Below are positions 36,716 to 45,707 of a stretch of 64,000 nucleotides of DNA, in pieces. The stretch comes from Streptomyces pluripotens (lineage in GTDB: Bacteria; Actinomycetota; Actinomycetes; Streptomycetales; Streptomycetaceae). The DNA is taken from assembly GCF_000802245.2 (NCBI RefSeq), contig NZ_CP021080.1, forward strand, positions 1,736,001 through 1,800,000, written 5' to 3'. Positions within the stretch are counted from its first letter, which is position 1. Each line of letters starts with the position of its first letter. The notes below the pieces were generated by a model. The model ran no database searches, was not told where the DNA came from, and saw nothing but the letters and a program-made list of their open reading frames with translations. A program made the translations under genes and the position numbers.

Positions 36716-36874
36716 CCGCGGCAAGCGACGTTTGCCCGTCACGGAGCGGTCTCCGGTGCGTGCTCTCGGCGTGCCTGCCGGACGTCCTCGTACGGGCTGT
36801 ACGTGGGCTTTCGGTCGGTGCGGCGAGCGTGCGTGCCGGGCGTCACGACGGGGCGAACGTTGCCTGGTGCGGCA
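36712..36874. repeat. Intergenic element, copy B
   Basis: Begins CTAGCCGCGGCAAGCGACG, where TAG is the protease stop, and ends GGGCGAACGTTGCCTGGTGC then GGCAC. The middle (CCTCGTACGGGCTGTACG then TGGGCTTTCGGTCGG) aligns block for block with copy A. The arms are imperfect inverted repeats of each other, so the whole could fold into a long hairpin between the convergent protease and GNAT genes. Confidence 0.6.
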
Positions 36875-36942
36875 CGGGAAGAACAGGAGATCCAGCCGGC
36901 CTCTCACCAGCCCGGTTCACCGGCGACGACCGTGAACCAGGT

Positions 36943-37431
36943 TCACAGGCCACGGCCCATGAACACGTCGTCGACGTACTTGCCGTCCAGGTGGAACTCC
37001 TCCGGCAGCACGCCCTCGACGAGGAACCCCTCGGACTCGTAGAGCGCACGGGCGGGCGTGTTGTGTCCGAGCACGCGCAGGGTGAGGCGCCGCGCACCTC
37101 GCCCCCGCGCCTCCTCGACCGCGGCCCGGATCAGGATCCGCCCGATGCCCTGCCCGCGCGCGTCCTCGGCGACGGCAAAGCCCCGGATCGCCAAGACGTG
37201 CGCGTTCGAGGCGAGCGGGGTCGGACGGACCAGCCGGACGTAGCCGACGATGCGCCCGTCGAGTTCGGCGACCAGACAGCCGTCCGGGCCGTAGCGTTCG
37301 TCGAAGAACGGCCCGTATGGCGGCTGCGGCTCGGACACCACGGCATGCAGCGTGGACCAGGTGGCCCGGTCGAGGACGGCCAGCTGTCCGTCGTCGTCGA
37401 GTCGGGCACTGCGTAGGGAGGGCTCCGGCAT
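36943..37431 (-). CDS. GNAT family N-acetyltransferase
   Basis: 162 residues with the GNAT acetyl-CoA site: AIRGFAVAEDARGQGIGRILI (Q/RxxGxG/A) and the later NTPARALYESEGFLVEG. Substrate unknown. ATG at 37431 begins MPEPSLRSARLDDDGQ; AGGGTG precedes it. It converges on the MarP-like gene. Confidence 0.9.
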   Translation of the reverse strand: MPEPSLRSARLDDDGQLAVLDRATWSTLHAVVSEPQPPYGPFFDERYGPDGCLVAELDGRIVGYVRLVRPTPLASNAHVLAIRGFAVAEDARGQGIGRILIRAAVEEARGRGARRLTLRVLGHNTPARALYESEGFLVEGVLPEEFHLDGKYVDDVFMGRGL

Positions 37432-37702
37432 GACGATCACCCTACGCCGGGCGCCCCTCGGCATCCCATCGGTTTCCCTATCGGTCGTGCGGCCGGTCGG
37501 GCTCTGGAAGGCGGGCACACCGCAGCGGCCGACGCGTTCGGTCCGGGCTGCGCTCCGGTGGGGTCCCGGCCAGGGCCGGTCCGGCGAACAGCGCCGGGGA
37601 CGCACGGATCACCCGGCGCTCCCGTCACTGGCGGACCGTCAGCCCACCGCGTGCGGCGGCCAGGTGCCGCACCGGGTGGCCGGACGTACGCCACGCGTGT
37701 GC

Positions 37703-37750
37703 TGCGACCTGGTGAAACCTCGTGTGACCGCATGCGACCTCCATGCGACC
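37703..37750 (+). promoter_or_regulatory. Heptameric direct repeats upstream of the amine-oxidoreductase gene
   Basis: TGCGACC occurs at 37703, 37733 and 37744, with the variant TGTGACC at 37723. Spacing is 20, 10 and 11 bp, so all copies face the same side of the helix. This resembles the phased heptamers bound by SARP-type activators. TAACCT at about 37793 may be the -10. The rest of the 446-bp gap (37432-37877) shows nothing else. Confidence 0.45.
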
Positions 37751-37877
37751 GTGCCCTGGTGATGCGCGACTGACCCTGACCGATCACGGTTCTAACCTCG
37801 ACCTGAACTCGGCTATCCCTGGGGCCTGTTGGGGGCATGACGTCTCCACCCGGCCGCGCAACCACAGGAGGGGCCTC

Positions 37878-39242
37878 GTGCTTGAGCCCGCGTACCAGGT
37901 GGACGTCGTCATCGTGGGAGCCGGCGTCGCCGGTCTCTCGGCGGCTCATCGGCTGACCAGCGCAGGAGTCACGACCGCAGTCCTGGAGGCCGCCCCGTAC
38001 GTCGGCGGCCGCATGTCGACGGAGAAGGTCGACGGCTTCCGGCTCGACCGCATCGGACAACTGCTGTCCACGTCCTACCCCGAACTGCGGCCAACCCCGG
38101 GCCTGGGCCCCCTGGCCCTGCGCCGCTTCGCCCCCGGGGTCCTGCTGCACCGCGACGGACACACCCAGCGCGCGGGCGCACAGGCGGCCGGAGGTAGCGC
38201 GAGGGGCGCACTCCACGTAGTGCGCGCCCTTGCAAGCGCCCCCAGGGGAGCGGCGGCCCCGCCCGGCCGGGTGGGCACGCCCGTGGGCGGCGCGGTCGAC
38301 CAGGCGCGGTTGGGCGCCGCCCTCGGCCGGATCGCCACGACCCCGGTCGAGCGCATCCTGGCCCGCCCCGAGATGCCGGCCGGTCAGGCCCTTACCCGGC
38401 GCGGAGTGTCGGCGCGCACCATCGACGGCTTCCTGCGTCCGCTGCTCGCCGCACTGTTGTGCGATCCGGAGCTGACCACCTCCAGCCGCTGCGCCGACCT
38501 GGCCCTGCGCGCATTCGCAGGCGGTCGGCTCTGCGTTCCGGAGGGGGGCGCAGAGACTCTCCCGGAGCTACTGGCCCAGGCACTGCCGCCGGGCACGGTG
38601 CACACAGGGGTTCGGGTCACGTCCGTGTCCACGACCTCGGTGACCACCGCCGAGCACGGAGCGATCCGCTGCCGTGCAGTACTGCTCGCGACGGACGCGC
38701 GGGCCGCGGCGGACTTGCTGCCGGGCCTCAGAGTGCCGGCCTTCCACCCGGTGACCGTGATCCACCACACCACCGACGAGCCCGCGGCGACCTTCTCCAC
38801 CGGCACCTCGCTGCTGCTGGACGCCGACCGTGGCGGACCAGTGGCGCATACGGCGGTCATCAGCAACGTGGACCCGTGCCGGGCACCGGCCGGCCGAGTG
38901 CTGATCTCCTCGACGGTGCTGGGCACGCCGCCCGAGGGGGTCGATACCGCCGTCCGCATCCACCTGACCCGGCTCTACGGCACCTCCACGCGCCGCTGGG
39001 AGACGCTGGCCGTGCACCACACACCGGAGGCGCTTCCGGCGATGCGTCCGCCGCACGACCTGCGCCGGCCGGTACGGCTGCTGGCCGGTCTGTACGTCTG
39101 CGGCGACCACCGGGACACCAGCACGGTCCAGGGCGCCCTGCGCTCGGCTCACCGAGCCGCAGCAGCGGTCCTCGCCGACCTGGGCGCGGCGGGCCCGATG
39201 CACACGGCCGACCCGGCGCCGACGCTGCCCCGAGCTGCCTAG
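37878..39242 (+). CDS. FAD-dependent amine oxidoreductase family protein
   Basis: 454 residues with the Rossmann FAD motif VIVGAGVAGLSAAHRL, the following VLEAAPYVGGRMSTEKVDGF (GG-doublet motif) and a C-terminal LYVCGDHRDTSTVQGALRSA that binds FAD. It belongs to the amine oxidase/protoporphyrinogen oxidase/phytoene desaturase-like group; the substrate is not evident. GTG at 37878 is preceded by AGGAGGGG, which decides this start over earlier in-frame codons. Confidence 0.85.
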   Translation: MLEPAYQVDVVIVGAGVAGLSAAHRLTSAGVTTAVLEAAPYVGGRMSTEKVDGFRLDRIGQLLSTSYPELRPTPGLGPLALRRFAPGVLLHRDGHTQRAGAQAAGGSARGALHVVRALASAPRGAAAPPGRVGTPVGGAVDQARLGAALGRIATTPVERILARPEMPAGQALTRRGVSARTIDGFLRPLLAALLCDPELTTSSRCADLALRAFAGGRLCVPEGGAETLPELLAQALPPGTVHTGVRVTSVSTTSVTTAEHGAIRCRAVLLATDARAAADLLPGLRVPAFHPVTVIHHTTDEPAATFSTGTSLLLDADRGGPVAHTAVISNVDPCRAPAGRVLISSTVLGTPPEGVDTAVRIHLTRLYGTSTRRWETLAVHHTPEALPAMRPPHDLRRPVRLLAGLYVCGDHRDTSTVQGALRSAHRAAAAVLADLGAAGPMHTADPAPTLPRAA

Positions 39243-39290
39243 CCGGTCTGGCCGGACTGCGCCGGCCAGCGCGCCGGGCCGGCACCACCG

Positions 39291-39326
39291 GCGAGGTGCC
39301 CCGGGTCGCGGCCCGGGGCACCTCGC
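39291..39326. terminator. Bidirectional terminator
   Basis: A perfect 15-bp stem (39291-39305 with 39312-39326) around a six-base loop lies between the convergent oxidoreductase and HTH/TPR genes, left arm GCGAGGTGCCCCGGG. Confidence 0.92.
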
Positions 39327-39329
39327 GGC

Positions 39330-40796
39330 TCACCCCAGGGCCGCGGTCTTCTCCCGGTACCCCCGTGCTGGTGCCGCGTCCTTGTACGGCTCCAGGCGGC
39401 GCTCGAAGTCCCTGATGTACTCGACCGCACGGACACTACGCATCTCGGCCGCTTGCCCGGCGGCCTCCGCGGCCAGCGCGCACGCCTGGTCGAGTTCCCC
39501 GAGGCCGAGCCGAGCGGTGGCGAGGACAACACGGCAGAAGAGGCGGCTGCGGGCGTAGGCGGGGGCGCGCAGTTGGAGGGAACGCTCGGCATGCTGCGCG
39601 GCGAGGCGGAACTGCTGCAGGTCGCGGTGGCAATGGCCGAACTCGTCGGCCAGTTGGGCCTCGTCGAAGAAGCGTGCCCAGTAGGGCACCTCGTCTCCGG
39701 GCCGGGCCGCGTCCAGAGCGCGCTCGGCCCGGACGAGCGCGGCGGTGCACGCCCGGACTTCCCCGAGTACCGCGTGTGCGCGGGCCTCGGAGACGTGCAG
39801 CAGCGCCTGCACCACCGGCGGCGCGCCGCTCGCGACCCCCTGCTGGGCCACCCGCGCCAGTTGCACCGCCTCCCTGCCGTGGCCCAGGTAGACCGCCTGA
39901 CGGCTCATGGTGACCAAGACGAAGGAACCGTAGGCCCGGTCGCCGGCCCCCTGGGTGAGGCGCAGCGCCTGCACGAAGTAGCGCTGGGCCAGTCCGTGCG
40001 CGGCGATGTCGTACGAGGTCCACCCCGCGAGCCGGGTCAGGTCGGCGGCGGCCGCGAACAGCCGGCGGCCGGTCTGCTCGTCGTAGGTGCCGCGGAGCAT
40101 CGGCTCGCACTCGTGCTCCAGGTAGCGCACCAGTGCCTGCCGGGCATGGCCGCCGCCGAAGCGCTCGTCGAGGGCGCGGAACAACTCACCGACCGAGCGC
40201 AGCGCCGCGATGTCGCCGCCGGTGACCCGGTGCCCGGGGGCACGCTCGGCGTGTCCGCGCGCCCGGGGCGGGGCCTGCGCGGCCGGCGGCCGGTCCTTGG
40301 CGGCTGCGGGGCGGCCCTGCTGGGGCACCCGGGGCAGCGGTTCACGAGCCACCCTGTCGTCGGGCTTGCCGATCAACCAGTCCCGGCTGGGCACGACCAG
40401 GCCGGCCGGGGTGAAGGCGATCTTGCGTAGCTCGGCGTGGCTCCCGGAGTCCTTGCGCCAGAGCCCGCTGACGATATCGATGGCCTCGTCCGGGGTCGCC
40501 GCGAACTCCAGCCCGGCGTAGACCGGCGCACAGGCGTCCAGGCCGAGGTCCTGGGCCGTGAGCCGACGCCCGAGCCGGCGGGTGAACACCTCGGCGATCA
40601 GAGCCGGGGTCGTACCACGCGGCTGCTGGCCGCGCAGCCAGCGGGTGACCGACGTCTTGTCGTATCTGAGGTCCAGTCCGTGCTCCAGGCCGAGCTGGTC
40701 GACGCGACGGGCCAGACCCGCGTTGGAGAACCCCGCCTCTGCGATGAGCGCGGCGAGCTGGCGGTTGGGGGTGCGCTGCGCGGGTCGGTCCGTCAT
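39330..40796 (-). CDS. HTH and TPR-type regulator (NsdA-like architecture)
   Basis: 488 residues. The first ~80 are a helix-turn-helix (NRQLAALIAEAGFSNAGLARRVDQLG ... KTSVTRWLRGQQPRGTTPALIAEVF), followed by a Pro/Arg-rich linker and a long all-helical C-terminal half with TPR-like alternation (for example LRLTQGAGDRAYGSFVLVTM). Streptomyces has several such proteins, including the differentiation regulator NsdA; which one this is cannot be decided by eye. GGAG precedes the ATG. It diverges from lipB across a 239-bp promoter gap with no obvious operator. Confidence 0.8.
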   Translation of the reverse strand: MTDRPAQRTPNRQLAALIAEAGFSNAGLARRVDQLGLEHGLDLRYDKTSVTRWLRGQQPRGTTPALIAEVFTRRLGRRLTAQDLGLDACAPVYAGLEFAATPDEAIDIVSGLWRKDSGSHAELRKIAFTPAGLVVPSRDWLIGKPDDRVAREPLPRVPQQGRPAAAKDRPPAAQAPPRARGHAERAPGHRVTGGDIAALRSVGELFRALDERFGGGHARQALVRYLEHECEPMLRGTYDEQTGRRLFAAAADLTRLAGWTSYDIAAHGLAQRYFVQALRLTQGAGDRAYGSFVLVTMSRQAVYLGHGREAVQLARVAQQGVASGAPPVVQALLHVSEARAHAVLGEVRACTAALVRAERALDAARPGDEVPYWARFFDEAQLADEFGHCHRDLQQFRLAAQHAERSLQLRAPAYARSRLFCRVVLATARLGLGELDQACALAAEAAGQAAEMRSVRAVEYIRDFERRLEPYKDAAPARGYREKTAALG

Positions 40797-41035
40797 CTGT
40801 GGTGCGGTCTCCTGCCTTCCGGGCCCCTGAAGTGCCCCGATCGCCTTTGAGCAGCCCTTATGGCCTCACGAACGGCGCGAATGTAGCGGAGAGTAAGCAC
40901 ATGACCGCACACGTTGACGCACATTCATCCGATCGTGTGAGGATTGCCCACAGAGCTGACGCGAGTCGGTCGGACGTACAGTGGCGTGGGCGCATGACGC
41001 GCCTGGCACACCCGTAGCCGAGGGAGGCGCTTGCC

Positions 41036-41833
41036 GTGAGTGAGTTGCGGTTCGTCCGCATGGGGTTCGGCGAGGACGCCGTCGACTACCAGGAGGCCTG
41101 GGACGAGCAGCGCCGGGTGCATGCGGCCCGGTTCGCCGACGAGGTCCCGGACACCGTACTGCTCCTGGAACACCCTCCGGTGTACACGGCCGGCCGCCGG
41201 ACCGAGGACAGCGAGCGCCCGTTGGACGGCACCCCGGTCATCGACGTGGACCGCGGCGGCAAGATCACCTGGCACGGCCCGGGCCAGCTGGTGGGCTACC
41301 CGATCCAGAAGCTTCCGCGCCCGGTGGACGTGGTCGCGCACGTGCGGCGCCTCGAAGAGGCCCTCATCCGCACCTGCGCCGAGTACGGCCTGCAGACCAC
41401 CCGGGTCGAGGGGCGCAGCGGGGTGTGGGTGCTCGGCGATCCGGTCGAGCAGCGGCCCGCGCTCGGCGGGCTCTCCCTCGACCTCGACCCGCGACTGCAT
41501 GACGAGGAGTTCGACCCGCGCCTGAACGGCCCCGAGTACGCCCCTTCCAACGCGGGCCAGCGCCGCGAGGACCGCAAGATCGCCCAGATCGGGATCCGCG
41601 TCGCCAAGGGCGTCACGATGCACGGCTTCTCCTTCAACGTGAACCCGGACAACGTCTGGTTCGACCGGATCATCCCGTGCGGCATCCGGGACGCGGGCGT
41701 CACCTCCCTGGCCGGCGAACTGGGCCGGGACATCACCGTCGAGGAGGTTCTACCAGTGGTCGAGAAGCACCTGAGGGACATCCTGGAGAACGCGGACCTC
41801 AGGCCCCGGGTGATTGAGAGGGCGACCGCCTGA
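41036..41833 (+). CDS. lipB: Lipoyl(octanoyl) transferase LipB
   Basis: 265 residues. It moves octanoyl groups from ACP to the lipoyl Lys of E2 and GcvH. Seen: [19 protein letters not shown], and the catalytic block [19 protein letters not shown] with the acyl-thioester Cys and the nearby Lys ([14 protein letters not shown]). GTG at 41036 with GAGGGAGG upstream. lipA follows after 143 bp on the same strand. Confidence 0.96.
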   Translation: MSELRFVRMGFGEDAVDYQEAWDEQRRVHAARFADEVPDTVLLLEHPPVYTAGRRTEDSERPLDGTPVIDVDRGGKITWHGPGQLVGYPIQKLPRPVDVVAHVRRLEEALIRTCAEYGLQTTRVEGRSGVWVLGDPVEQRPALGGLSLDLDPRLHDEEFDPRLNGPEYAPSNAGQRREDRKIAQIGIRVAKGVTMHGFSFNVNPDNVWFDRIIPCGIRDAGVTSLAGELGRDITVEEVLPVVEKHLRDILENADLRPRVIERATA

Positions 41834-41976
41834 ACCGGAACCGGACCGGGGCCGAACCGGCAAGGACCCTGCACCCCGGGGCCTCTCCCGTCGACAGGAC
41901 CGAATAAAGCACGGGCGTACCCTGGTGTACGCCGAGGAATCGAAGACTACTCACAGCAATCAGCAGGGAGCCGGCC

Positions 41977-42942
41977 GTGTCCGCAGTCACCCCCGACGGA
42001 CGCAAGATGCTGCGCCTGGAGGTCCGCAACAGTCAGACCCCCATCGAGCGCAAGCCCGAGTGGATCAAGACCCGGGCGAAGATGGGTCCCGAGTACACGA
42101 AGATGCAGAAACTCGTGAAGAGCGAGGACCTGCACACGGTCTGCCAAGAAGCCGGCTGCCCGAACATCTACGAGTGCTGGGAGGACCGCGAGGCGACCTT
42201 CCTCATCGGCGGCGACCAGTGCACCCGGCGCTGCGACTTCTGCCAGATCGACACCGGCAAGCCCGAGGCCCTGGACCGCGACGAGCCGCGCCGAGTCGGT
42301 GAGTCCGTGGTCACCATGGACCTGAACTACGCCACCATCACCGGTGTCGCACGCGACGATCTGGAGGACGGCGGCGCCTGGCTGTACGCCGAGACCGTGC
42401 GCCAGATCCACCAGCAGACGGCTGCCCGCGAGGGTGGCCGGACGAAGGTGGAACTGCTCGCACCGGACTTCAACGCGATCCCGGAGCAGCTCGCGGAGGT
42501 CTTCTCGGCCCGGCCCGAGGTGTTCGCGCACAACGTCGAGACGGTGCCGCGGATCTTCAAGCGGATCCGTCCCGGTTTCCGCTACGAGCGCTCGTTGAAG
42601 GTCATCACCGAGGCCCGCGACCATGATCTGGTCACCAAGTCCAACCTGATCCTCGGTATGGGTGAGACCCGCGAAGAGGTCAGCGAAGCGCTGCGGCACC
42701 TACACGAGGCCGGCTGCGAACTGATCACCATCACCCAGTACCTGCGCCCGTCCGTCCGCCACCACCCGGTGGAACGCTGGGTGAAGCCGCAGGAGTTCGT
42801 GGAGTTGAAGGAGGAGGCCGAACAGATCGGCTTCTCCGGTGTGATGTCCGGCCCGCTGGTGCGGTCCTCGTACCGTGCGGGACGCCTGTACCAGATGGCC
42901 GTCGAGAAGCGCGGCACCTACATCGCCGTGCAGGCCCTCTGA
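41977..42942 (+). CDS. lipA: Lipoyl synthase LipA
   Basis: 321-residue radical-SAM enzyme that inserts two sulfurs into protein-bound octanoate. The auxiliary cluster motif is [12 protein letters not shown], the radical-SAM motif is CTRRCDFC, and the C-terminal RSSYRAG supplies the Ser ligand. GTG at 41977 follows AGGGAG. Products serve the E2 protein encoded in this window. Confidence 0.97.
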   Translation: MSAVTPDGRKMLRLEVRNSQTPIERKPEWIKTRAKMGPEYTKMQKLVKSEDLHTVCQEAGCPNIYECWEDREATFLIGGDQCTRRCDFCQIDTGKPEALDRDEPRRVGESVVTMDLNYATITGVARDDLEDGGAWLYAETVRQIHQQTAAREGGRTKVELLAPDFNAIPEQLAEVFSARPEVFAHNVETVPRIFKRIRPGFRYERSLKVITEARDHDLVTKSNLILGMGETREEVSEALRHLHEAGCELITITQYLRPSVRHHPVERWVKPQEFVELKEEAEQIGFSGVMSGPLVRSSYRAGRLYQMAVEKRGTYIAVQAL

Positions 42943-42950
42943 GTAAACGT

Positions 42951-42985
42951 GTGAATTCACGCACAAGAAATTACTGGCCAGTAAT
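42951..42985. promoter_or_regulatory. Two palindromes after lipA
   Basis: GTGAATTCAC (42951-42960) and ATTACTGGCCAGTAAT (42970-42985) are perfect palindromes just past the lipA stop. They are AT-rich for this genome and lack terminator form, so they look like protein-binding sites, perhaps for the regulator of the small gene downstream. Confidence 0.4.
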
Positions 42986-43082
42986 GGCCGAGTCACCGCG
43001 GTCCTGAACATCCTCGCTGATGAGGGTGCCCATCAGGGCCGCGTCGGCGTTTCCGACCCGCCTGCCAGGGCTTCATGGGCGT

Positions 43083-43128
43083 TTGACCGGTCGGACACGC
43101 CCTGGTAACACCAATCAGTGACACTGAT
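43083..43128 (+). promoter_or_regulatory. Promoter with overlapping operator for the 65-aa gene
   Basis: TTGACC (43083-43088), a 17-bp spacer, and TAACAC (43106-43111) form a good housekeeping promoter. Directly at the expected start site lies ATCAGTG-A-CACTGAT (43114-43128), a perfect 7-bp inverted repeat, positioned as a repressor operator would be. Confidence 0.6.
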
Positions 43129-43167
43129 ATCACGCCCCGTAGACCAGACCGAGGGGGGACCTCGCAC

Positions 43168-43365
43168 ATGCAGGCCGCGCCCGTACGCGCAACCGCCATC
43201 CCGTCCTTCGCCGACGCCCTCCGCGCCGTCGAGTCCCTGCTCATGAGCGGCGGTCAGCGCACCGCCCGCCGCAACGCCTGGACCTCCGTTCTGGAGGACC
43301 GCCGCCGCGCCAAGGACCGCGTCGAGGCCCAGCGCGTCCTGGAGCAGGCCGCCACCCGCCCCTGA
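43168..43365 (+). CDS. Small basic hypothetical protein (65 aa)
   Basis: 65 residues, starting MQAAPVRATAIPSFADALRAVES and ending in an Arg/Glu-rich amphipathic helix (RRRAKDRVEAQRVLEQAATRP). No membrane segment. A gene of this kind lies between lipA and the DUF4191 gene in Streptomyces genomes I know; function unknown. GAGGGGGGA precedes the ATG. A strong promoter with a palindromic operator lies upstream. Confidence 0.75.
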   Translation: MQAAPVRATAIPSFADALRAVESLLMSGGQRTARRNAWTSVLEDRRRAKDRVEAQRVLEQAATRP

Positions 43366-43429
43366 CGTCCGCGGCCACTACCGGGCACTGCCGTCGTCGG
43401 CACTCCCGGGGCCACGTAGACTTCGTAGC

Positions 43430-44134
43430 ATGGCGAGGAAGGAAACCGCGGCGGATGCCGCGAATGCCGGGCGACTGAAGCAGATCGCCCTTACGTACAA
43501 GATGACCCGAAAGGCCGACACGAAGATCGGTCTTATTCTCGCGGCCGTCGGCATCGGCACCCTCGTTGTCTTCCTCGCGATCGGTTTCTTGGTCGGACAC
43601 CCGGTCTATCTGGGGATCTTCGGCGCGCTGGTCGGGCTGCTCGCGGCGGCGATCGTCTTCGGCCGCCGGGCCGAGCGAGCCGCCTTCGGCCAGATGGAAG
43701 GCCAGCCCGGCGCCGCGGCGGCCGTGCTGGACAACGTCGGCCGGGGTTGGACGACGACTCCGGCGGTGGCGATGAACCGCAGCCAGGACGTCGTGCACCG
43801 GGCGGTCGGCAAGGCCGGCATCGTCCTGGTCGCCGAGGGCAACCCGAACCGGGTGAAGAGCCTGCTGGCCGCCGAGAAGAAGAAGATGAACCGTATCGTC
43901 GCGGACGTACCCGTGCACGACGTGATCGTCGGCAACGGCGAGGGTCAGGTCCAGCTCAAGAAGCTGCGCACGACCATGCTGAAGTTCCCGCGCGTGCTGA
44001 CCGGTGCCCAGGTGACGGCCACCAACGACCGGCTGCGGGCCATGGGCGACCTGATGAGCAATATGCCGCTCCCGAAGGGTCCGATTCCTGGACGTGGCGC
44101 TGGCGGTCGCTCCCCCCGGATGCCCCGGGGATGA
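43430..44134 (+). CDS. DUF4191 membrane protein
   Basis: 234 residues. A charged N-terminus (MARKETAADAANAGRLKQIA) is followed by two helices (IGLILAAVGIGTLVVFLAIGFLVG and YLGIFGALVGLLAAAIVFG) and a soluble C-terminal domain with KKLRTTMLKFPRVLTGAQV. The family is confined to actinobacteria and is uncharacterised. The ATG is seven bases after TAGACT, so the mRNA is probably leaderless. In related genomes the RDD-glnA pair follows; here an 11-kb block intervenes. Confidence 0.9.
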   Translation: MARKETAADAANAGRLKQIALTYKMTRKADTKIGLILAAVGIGTLVVFLAIGFLVGHPVYLGIFGALVGLLAAAIVFGRRAERAAFGQMEGQPGAAAAVLDNVGRGWTTTPAVAMNRSQDVVHRAVGKAGIVLVAEGNPNRVKSLLAAEKKKMNRIVADVPVHDVIVGNGEGQVQLKKLRTTMLKFPRVLTGAQVTATNDRLRAMGDLMSNMPLPKGPIPGRGAGGRSPRMPRG

Positions 44135-44361
44135 CGCCCGGCCTCACTTTCCCCCCTCTCCATGGGCGGGAAGGTGAGGATCGGCGAAGAGCACCTGTCA
44201 CAAGGTCTGATGATCCGGCCCCGGGAGCGAGTACACGCCTTCGGGAACTGCGGCGGCACGAGCGACGTGGAAGTGGCCCGACGGAGTTCGGCGACCTCTT
44301 CCGGGGGTGACCAAGGGGCCCACGCCGAAGGACCACTGCGGCCACCGCGTGTGTCACGCCG

Positions 44362-44397
44362 GGGACCTCGTGGATCATCCAGGGACCTCGTGGATCA
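44362..44397. repeat. Direct repeat at the edge of the polyketide block
   Basis: GGGACCTCGTGGATCA occurs twice with a 20-bp period (44362-44377, 44382-44397); the second copy contains the stop codon of the ferritin-like gene. The other 227 bp of the gap from 44135 show no gene. A small duplication at the junction of the inserted block is possible. Confidence 0.5.
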
Positions 44398-45534
44398 GGG
44401 ACGGCGGAACTGCGGGCCGTAGTTGCCCGGAGCGTCGGGCATGGCGATCTCCATGAGCTCCACGGCCGGTTCCTCCAGCCCGCGCATGGCGCGGACGGCC
44501 GAGCCCAGGGCGCTCTGGCCGCCGCCGGACCAGGCACCTTCGAGCGCGTCCAGGATGGCGTCGTAGGTGCTGTCGAACTGGTCCGACAGCCGCCGCACCG
44601 GCGGGGGCAGGCGGCGCCAGCCACCGACCGGAACCCGGGCCATGGGGCGTGCGTCGGGGAAGGGCACGGGCGCGCCGGTGAAGTGCCAGCCACGGCCGGT
44701 GTTGCACAGTTGCCGTCCGTGGTAGATCTCCGCGAAGGCGTAGTAGTGCGCCGGGTGGTCATCTTGGAAGGCGTCGGCCGGGCAGCTGGCGGTGCCCTCG
44801 CCCTGCTCCTTGATGATCTCGATCGAACGCTCGACGTCGTCGAGGGTCCGGACCGGTTCGAGTACGTCGGGCCCGATCCGGCTGGAGAGCTGTCCCTCCA
44901 CCGACAGGTACGGTGCCGTGTCACGCATCGCGATCATCAGGTGGCTGTAGAAGTCGCCGATGCTGGGCGAGAGGTTCGCCCTGCGGGCGAGCGGTTCGTC
45001 GGGAGCCTCGATCGCCATCATCACGTCCCGTACGAAGGGCCTGGTCAGCCCCGACAGGTAGACGGTCACCCCGGCGCGCACACCGCCGGGGAGCGGTCCG
45101 GGATAGCGAGGTGCCAGGTCCTTGAACCGCGGCCGCCCGCCCACGGCCACGAGCAGGTTGCAGACGACACCCAGGTGGTACATCTCGTCGTCGATGACCC
45201 GCCTGATCAGCTGCGCGGCGTCGCCGCGGCGGTCCTTCACGGACCACCAGCCGCACAGGTAGGGCGGAATCGTGGCGAGCTCGAGTTGGACGGCGATCTG
45301 CAGGGCCTCACGGAGCCAGCCGACCCCCCGCCCGGCCTCGGGTACGCCGAGCAGGCGTGCCACGGACCCGACCGGCGGGCCGGCCGCGGGCTCCGCCGCC
45401 CGCGCGGGACCGGCGACCGCCACCGGTGCAGTGGCGGCCACGGCGGCCGACGCCAGGAAACTCCTGCGCCGGATCGGGCCCGTCAGCTCGTCTGGATGTT
45501 CCCTGCCCGTCACCGTGGTCTCGCTTCCCGTCAC
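44395..45534 (-). CDS. Tat-exported ferritin-like protein (VioB/imine-dimer-synthase-like domain)
   Basis: 379 residues. A twin-Arg signal (RRRSFLASAAVAATAP) leads to a ferritin-like helical domain with Glu/His pairs suited to a di-metal site (QLELATIPPYL, IDDEMYHLGVVCNLLVAVGG). Related domains occur in VioB/RebD, which couple imines of oxidised amino acids in violacein and rebeccamycin synthesis, but those are cytosolic and far longer. Function here is unknown; position beside a pigment cluster hints at pigment modification outside the membrane. Two GTG starts (45534, 45513) are possible. Confidence 0.75.
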   Translation of the reverse strand: MTGSETTVTGREHPDELTGPIRRRSFLASAAVAATAPVAVAGPARAAEPAAGPPVGSVARLLGVPEAGRGVGWLREALQIAVQLELATIPPYLCGWWSVKDRRGDAAQLIRRVIDDEMYHLGVVCNLLVAVGGRPRFKDLAPRYPGPLPGGVRAGVTVYLSGLTRPFVRDVMMAIEAPDEPLARRANLSPSIGDFYSHLMIAMRDTAPYLSVEGQLSSRIGPDVLEPVRTLDDVERSIEIIKEQGEGTASCPADAFQDDHPAHYYAFAEIYHGRQLCNTGRGWHFTGAPVPFPDARPMARVPVGGWRRLPPPVRRLSDQFDSTYDAILDALEGAWSGGGQSALGSAVRAMRGLEEPAVELMEIAMPDAPGNYGPQFRRP

Positions 45535-45707
45535 GTCCCCCGCCTCGGTCCGAGGCGTCCCGGACCCTCCCGACAGCTCGCGAAGCTAGCAGCCCTCGCC
45601 GCCGTTCCCGGGCAGCCGGGCACCCGACGGCACGTACTCGCTCCTGACACGCCGCCATACGGAGCATCCGGCCGGTGATCGGCTCATGCGCTCTTAACCT
45701 GCCTCAT

